Source: Fibrobacter sp. (GTDB taxonomy: Bacteria > Fibrobacterota > Fibrobacteria > Fibrobacterales > Fibrobacteraceae). Taken from it: DNA of 64,000 bases. The DNA lies in assembly GCA_017550445.1 (NCBI GenBank), contig JAFZOV010000165.1, positions 1 to 64,000 on the forward strand, in the 5' to 3' direction. The position numbers and the translations under genes are program-made. The number at the start of each line of letters is the position of its first letter. Position 1 is the first letter of the stretch. Of this stretch, positions 60,561 to 64,000 are shown piece by piece. The notes beneath the pieces are model-generated. The model was not told where the DNA came from. It saw only the letters and a list, made by a program, of their open reading frames with translations, and did not search any database.

Positions 60561-60576
60561 TGCATGCAAATATAAA

Positions 60577-60607
60577 AAGAAAAATCCGGCTTTGAACCGG
60601 ATTTTTT
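60577..60607 (-). terminator. Terminator of the initiator tRNA
   Basis: On the minus strand AAAAAATCCGG / CCGGATTTTT pair around loop ttcaaag, followed by CTTTTT. It begins three bases after the tRNA 3' end. Confidence 0.88.
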
Positions 60608-60609
60608 AG

Positions 60610-60683
<74 letters not shown>

Positions 60684-60698
60684 TCGAGGTTGGCTCCA

Positions 60699-60727
60699 TA
60701 TATAGAAATTTGAGCCTTTTTTGTCAA
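60699..60727 (-). promoter_or_regulatory. Promoter of the initiator tRNA
   Basis: On the minus strand -35 TTGACA (60727-60722) and -10 TATATA (60704-60699) are 17 bases apart, as for tRNA-Ala. Confidence 0.9.
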
Positions 60728-60778
60728 GGGTGAAAACGCAAATTATGCGAAATTACGCTGAAAACAGCGGTTTTGTGA

Positions 60779-60803
60779 AGGATGCTCGTCTTCGCGAGCA
60801 TGA
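60779..60803 (-). repeat. Palindromic element P7
   Basis: On the minus strand it reads GTC-ATGCTCG-cgaaga-CGAGCAT-CCT. It follows the pgsA-like stop by about 12 bases and could serve as its terminator. Confidence 0.78.
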
Positions 60804-60815
60804 CGAATGCGCGCG

Positions 60816-61970
60816 TTAAACGAACTTCTTGAGGATGTGCTTGCTTGCGACGAAGTAGTCCACGCCGCTAATGAGCGTGATGGCGGTGATGACTCCCATG
60901 ACGATAGTCGGGAATATGTGCCAGATGTCGCCCAGACCGGGCACGAGGGCGCGCACGGGTTCAATCGCTCCGAGGAGGATGGCGACGATGCCGATTCCCT
61001 GGAGGGCTGTTTTCCACTTGCCGCTACGGCGTGCAGGCATGATGAGGCCTTCGCTAGCGGCGAGCGTACGGAGCGTTTCCACGCTGGATTCGCGGAAGTA
61101 GATGAGTGCCACCATCCACACAGGGGCATACCCCGTAGCGATGAAGCACATGAAAATAGTCATGTTCGAAATCTTGTCGCTGAACGGGTCGAGGTACTTG
61201 CCCAGCGTGCTCACTTCGCCCATCTTGCGGGCGAGTTTGCCGTCGAGGAAGTCGGTAAGCATGAACCCGAGCACCATGATAAGCGCGAGGCTCTTGAACA
61301 CGATGCTGTTGTTGCTGTAGTCCAGGTCGTTGTCGTAGAAGAACACCCAGAGGAAGAACGGAGTGAGAACGATGCGGCTCATGGTGAGCTGCGATGCGAG
61401 AGAAAGCGGCTTGCGGTGAGCGGGGTCGCGGTAGTACCAGTAGGCGTATGCGGCGGTGGAGGCGAGGATAAGCAGGATGGAGGTGACCATCGAAATCTGC
61501 TGGTAGTCCTCGAGGTTTAGCAGGTACACGCCCATCGTGATGGTAATCGAGATGTTGGCAAGCTTGCTCCAACGCCTCTTGCGCGGTAGGGACTTGCCTT
61601 CGCGCAGCACCCCGAGCGAGAACAGCGTGTGTGCAATCAGTCGAGCAAGTAGGAATACGCAGCCTACGGCGAGCAATTTTTCTGCTTGTTCGTTCTGCAG
61701 AAGGTCGCGCACAAAGATGCTCGTCATGACCACGAAGGATAGTGCACCGTCGATTACGTTCAGCCATAGCCTGTAATAGGGCTTCTCGATTTCTTGGCTA
61801 CGGAGCTGGTAGAGGTTCACCCAGCCCATTACGAGGGCAATTGCCACGAACGCACAGGCGGTTTTTGCCATGCCGTTCCATATGAAGATTATAACGCATA
61901 CGAAAACGAGTGCCCTGAGGACGCTCCAAACGCGCGATCTGAATCGGACATCGGATGTGTTTTCGGTCAT
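60816..61970 (-). CDS. CDP-alcohol phosphatidyltransferase (PgsA-like) with N-terminal membrane extension
   Basis: The 384-residue protein has its CDP-alcohol phosphatidyltransferase domain in the C-terminal half (about 190-384). The signature is complete: DFLDGKLARKMGEVSTLGKY followed by LDPFSDK (D-G-x2-A-R-x8-G-x3-D-x3-D). This domain with LTMSRIVLTPFFLWVFF matches phosphatidylglycerophosphate synthase, which makes PGP from CDP-diacylglycerol and glycerol-3-phosphate. A normal PgsA has about 180-200 residues; the first 185 residues here are extra, with five or six membrane helices of unknown role. The start overlaps the recN stop by four bases (ATGA), so the two are coupled. Confidence 0.82.
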   Translation of the reverse strand: MTENTSDVRFRSRVWSVLRALVFVCVIIFIWNGMAKTACAFVAIALVMGWVNLYQLRSQEIEKPYYRLWLNVIDGALSFVVMTSIFVRDLLQNEQAEKLLAVGCVFLLARLIAHTLFSLGVLREGKSLPRKRRWSKLANISITITMGVYLLNLEDYQQISMVTSILLILASTAAYAYWYYRDPAHRKPLSLASQLTMSRIVLTPFFLWVFFYDNDLDYSNNSIVFKSLALIMVLGFMLTDFLDGKLARKMGEVSTLGKYLDPFSDKISNMTIFMCFIATGYAPVWMVALIYFRESSVETLRTLAASEGLIMPARRSGKWKTALQGIGIVAILLGAIEPVRALVPGLGDIWHIFPTIVMGVITAITLISGVDYFVASKHILKKFV

Positions 61971-63616
61971 TGGTTCTTCTCCAAAAGTTGCTTGGCGTGC
62001 TCGCGCACGGTTTCAGAATTGTCCCCTAGCATGCGGACGAGTTCTTCGATACGCCCGTTGTTGTCGAGGTCCTTCACGGACGTGTAGGTGCGACCATCGA
62101 CGACTTGCTTGCTTACGGAAAGCTGGTTCTTTGCTCGGCTTGCAACCTGGTGCAGGTGGGTGATGGTGAGCACTTGGTGGTGCTTGCCCAGGTTCTTGAG
62201 CGCTTCGCCGATGCTGTTGCCCACTTCGCCGCTGATGCCGGAATCGACTTCGTCGAAAATGAGGAGCGGTACCTTGTCGAGTTCCGCCATGACGCTCTTG
62301 ATGGCAAGGAGTACACGGGAAAGCTCACCGCCAGAAACCGCCTTCTGCAGGCTCTTGGCGCCTTCACCAGGGTTCGGCGCCAGTGTAAATTCAATCTTGT
62401 CGGCGCCGTTGGCAGAATAGTTCGACTTTTCGACGCTCGTCTTGAAGATGGCCTTCGGCATCCCGAGGGTGCGGAGCATAGCCTGCACGGCAGTGTCGAA
62501 CCGGAGGGCGGCTTCGGTGCGCTTTTCGGTAAGGCGCCTTGCCGAAAGTTCCATGGCGGCCCTGTGCTTTTCCATCTGGCGGGAAAGTTCCTCGATATCG
62601 GCGTCGAGGTTCTCGAGGCTTTCGAGTTCCTGCTTGCGCTGTTCCGTAAGGGCTATTAGGCCCGCGACATCGGTACGGTACTTGCGCTTGAGTTTCTGGA
62701 TGAGCGCGATGCGTGCGTTGGCGCGGTCGATTTCGGCGGGCGAGAGCGACTTCGCTGGTGAAAGCCGCAGCAAATCCTTGCAGATGCTTTCGAACGGGTC
62801 CGATACTTCGGTAAGCGCATTCAGCGTGTCTTCGTAATGCGGAATGCGAGAGGCGAGCGTGCGCACCTTGGCCTGCAGCAACTGCATCTGGTCCAGAAGC
62901 CCGTTGTCTGCGCCGAGCAGGGCCTGAATTTCGTCTAGGCAGTGGCGTTCCGTTTCGCCCTTGCTGGCGATGCTCACCTTGTCTTCGAGTTCTTCTTCTT
63001 CGCCTTCGCGCAAGTTCGCCTTCGAAAGTTCGTCGAACTGGAACTTGAGAAAGTCCTTCTGGGCGGCAAGTTCTGTCGCCTTGTTCTTGGTTCCCTCTAT
63101 CTTGTCGAGAATGCTGTTCCAGGCGTTCCACGATGCGGTATATTCAGCGAGGAGGCTCCCGTTACCCGCATAGTCGTCGAGCATCTGGGCGTGCGTACGC
63201 GTGTCGCGGAGCAGGATCTGCTCGCTTTGGCCGTGCATCTGTATCAGGTGCTCGCCCAGGTTCTGCAAGTCGGCGAGGTTCACGACGCTTCCGCCCACGC
63301 GGGTGCGTCCCTTGCCGTTTTCGAGGATTTCGCGACGGATTACGAGTTCATCGTCGCTGTCGATGCCCATGTCTTCGAGAATCTGCTTGACCTTCGGCTC
63401 GTTGCTGATGTCGAAAATACCCTCGATGACGGCTTTTTCTTCGCCGGTACGGACCATCGAAGCTTGCGCCTTGTCGCCGCATACCATGCGGAGCGCCTTC
63501 AGGAGAACGGACTTGCCGGCGCCGGTTTCACCGGTAATGGCGGTAAAGCCCTCGTGGAAAGGGACATCTGCGTGCGAAATGAGCGCGAACGAATCTATGG
63601 AAAGTTGCTTTAACAT
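61967..63616 (-). CDS. recN: DNA repair protein RecN
   Basis: RecN is an SMC-like ATPase in double-strand break repair. The 549-residue protein has Walker A GETGAGKS (about 31-38), a coiled-coil middle (about 150-370), signature SGGELSRVLLAIKSVMAEL (about 440-458) and Walker B LLIFDEVDSGISG, then the HLHQVASRA switch histidine. Order and length are normal. It is followed by the pgsA-like gene with a 4-base overlap. No LexA box is evident in the 40-base gap before it. Confidence 0.95.
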   Translation of the reverse strand: MLKQLSIDSFALISHADVPFHEGFTAITGETGAGKSVLLKALRMVCGDKAQASMVRTGEEKAVIEGIFDISNEPKVKQILEDMGIDSDDELVIRREILENGKGRTRVGGSVVNLADLQNLGEHLIQMHGQSEQILLRDTRTHAQMLDDYAGNGSLLAEYTASWNAWNSILDKIEGTKNKATELAAQKDFLKFQFDELSKANLREGEEEELEDKVSIASKGETERHCLDEIQALLGADNGLLDQMQLLQAKVRTLASRIPHYEDTLNALTEVSDPFESICKDLLRLSPAKSLSPAEIDRANARIALIQKLKRKYRTDVAGLIALTEQRKQELESLENLDADIEELSRQMEKHRAAMELSARRLTEKRTEAALRFDTAVQAMLRTLGMPKAIFKTSVEKSNYSANGADKIEFTLAPNPGEGAKSLQKAVSGGELSRVLLAIKSVMAELDKVPLLIFDEVDSGISGEVGNSIGEALKNLGKHHQVLTITHLHQVASRAKNQLSVSKQVVDGRTYTSVKDLDNNGRIEELVRMLGDNSETVREHAKQLLEKNQ

Positions 63617-63639
63617 GGTAAAAAAATTAGCAAATCCCG

Positions 63640-63658
63640 AGTGTCAAAAATAGACACT
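63640..63658 (-). terminator. Possible hairpin after trmB
   Basis: AGTGTC and GACACT are complementary with a 7-base A/T loop. The stem follows the trmB stop directly, without a T run, so terminator function is uncertain. Confidence 0.4.
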
Positions 63659-64000
63659 TCATTTTTCGAATTCAATCACGCTCCTGTAAATCGGACGGCC
63701 TTCTTTCCGGTATTTGCGTTCAAAACCGGTGGTAATGCCCTCGGTGGGCTCGGCCGTATTGCGGACGATAACCTTACAGGTGGGGAATGCGTCGAAGGTC
63801 TCGAGCGCAATCTCGTTGTATTCCTTGTGGTCGGTACCCCAGTAGAATATGCGTTTGCCGGGCTTGAGGCAGCGGGCGACTTCGGTGAGAAAGTCGGGGC
63901 GCAGCAGGCGGTTCTTGTGGTGGCGTTCTTTGGGCCACGGGTCCGGGAAGTACATGTGGAAGGCGTCGACGGTATTGCTCTTTACGCAGTCGCGCAAGAA
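63659..64000 (-). CDS. trmB: tRNA (guanine-N7-)-methyltransferase TrmB, C-terminal part
   Basis: The frame is open to the window edge, so the gene begins beyond base 64000. The 113 residues include the signature FPDPWPKERHHKNRLL, which contains catalytic and tRNA-binding residues of TrmB, and the FYWGTDHKEYNE and TTGFERKYRKEGRPIYR blocks that close the family. TrmB puts m7G at position 46 of tRNA using S-adenosylmethionine. The SAM-binding half is outside the window. It is on the same strand as recN, 42 bases upstream of it. Confidence 0.93.
   Translation of the reverse strand, partial: FLRDCVKSNTVDAFHMYFPDPWPKERHHKNRLLRPDFLTEVARCLKPGKRIFYWGTDHKEYNEIALETFDAFPTCKVIVRNTAEPTEGITTGFERKYRKEGRPIYRSVIEFEK

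Overview
The window reads as a stretch of Fibrobacter (phylum Fibrobacterota) chromosome. The strongest marker is a lipoprotein with the FISUMP (Fibrobacter succinogenes major paralogous) domain at 45331-45954. Supporting signs are a gingipain/PorU-type C25 peptidase, a secreted protein with a C-terminal domain resembling type IX secretion signals, OmpA proteins with thrombospondin type 3-like modules, and a futalosine-pathway menaquinone gene (mqnE). Coding density is high and most genes are housekeeping. I see no prophage, CRISPR array or intact insertion sequence.

Layout. 1-7261: end of htpG, a beta-barrel protein, ettA, a minus-strand group (M23 peptidase, mqnE, small membrane protein) and tRNA-Ala(GGC). 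7262-11883: a cyclophilin, then a pyrimidine operon pyrR-pyrB-inactive dihydroorotase, followed closely by a PilZ gene. 11920-17896: a type IV pilus alignment/secretin operon pilM-N-O-(AMIN/PilP fusion)-pilQ with a near-consensus promoter and a terminator. 17995-24576: holA, greA, argJ, an iron-dependent alcohol dehydrogenase and a UvrA paralogue. 24566-36875: envelope genes (GLUG-repeat secreted protein, beta-barrels, YihY, OmpA proteins) with cvfB and radC. 37039-44337: two paralogous membrane GGDEF proteins flanking thyA and folA, then an MgtC/DUF4010 protein and thiD. 44415-45330: a decayed Rpn-type gene and the only gene-poor stretch. 45331-57113: FISUMP lipoprotein, typA, a receiver-like protein, lipoproteins, a release-factor-like protein, the C25 peptidase and a membrane protein. 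57210-64000: metK, an epimerase, a UbiA prenyltransferase, an initiator tRNA, a PgsA-like synthase, recN and partial trmB.

The most unusual content is between genes. First, about ten arrays of degenerate 7-base units (most units fit RRTnnnn or its complement) sit just after stop codons or between convergent genes, and several fold into long stems. Three sequence flavours (TGTGGAA-like, GAATTC-like, CTAGTAA-like) share the 7-base period. Second, a palindromic element with GTC-ATCC...GGAT-CT ends occurs repeatedly. Copies lie in frame inside the UvrA paralogue at two places, a degenerate copy codes for the end of a lipoprotein, and one copy supplies the apparent ribosome binding site of folA. 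Other points are a pseudo-dihydroorotase beside pyrB, a PilP-AMIN-SH3 fusion next to a short PilQ, an initiator tRNA with an extra base in the T stem, a long branched stem-loop at 29352-29460, and several genes whose -10 box lies so close to the start codon that their mRNAs may be leaderless.
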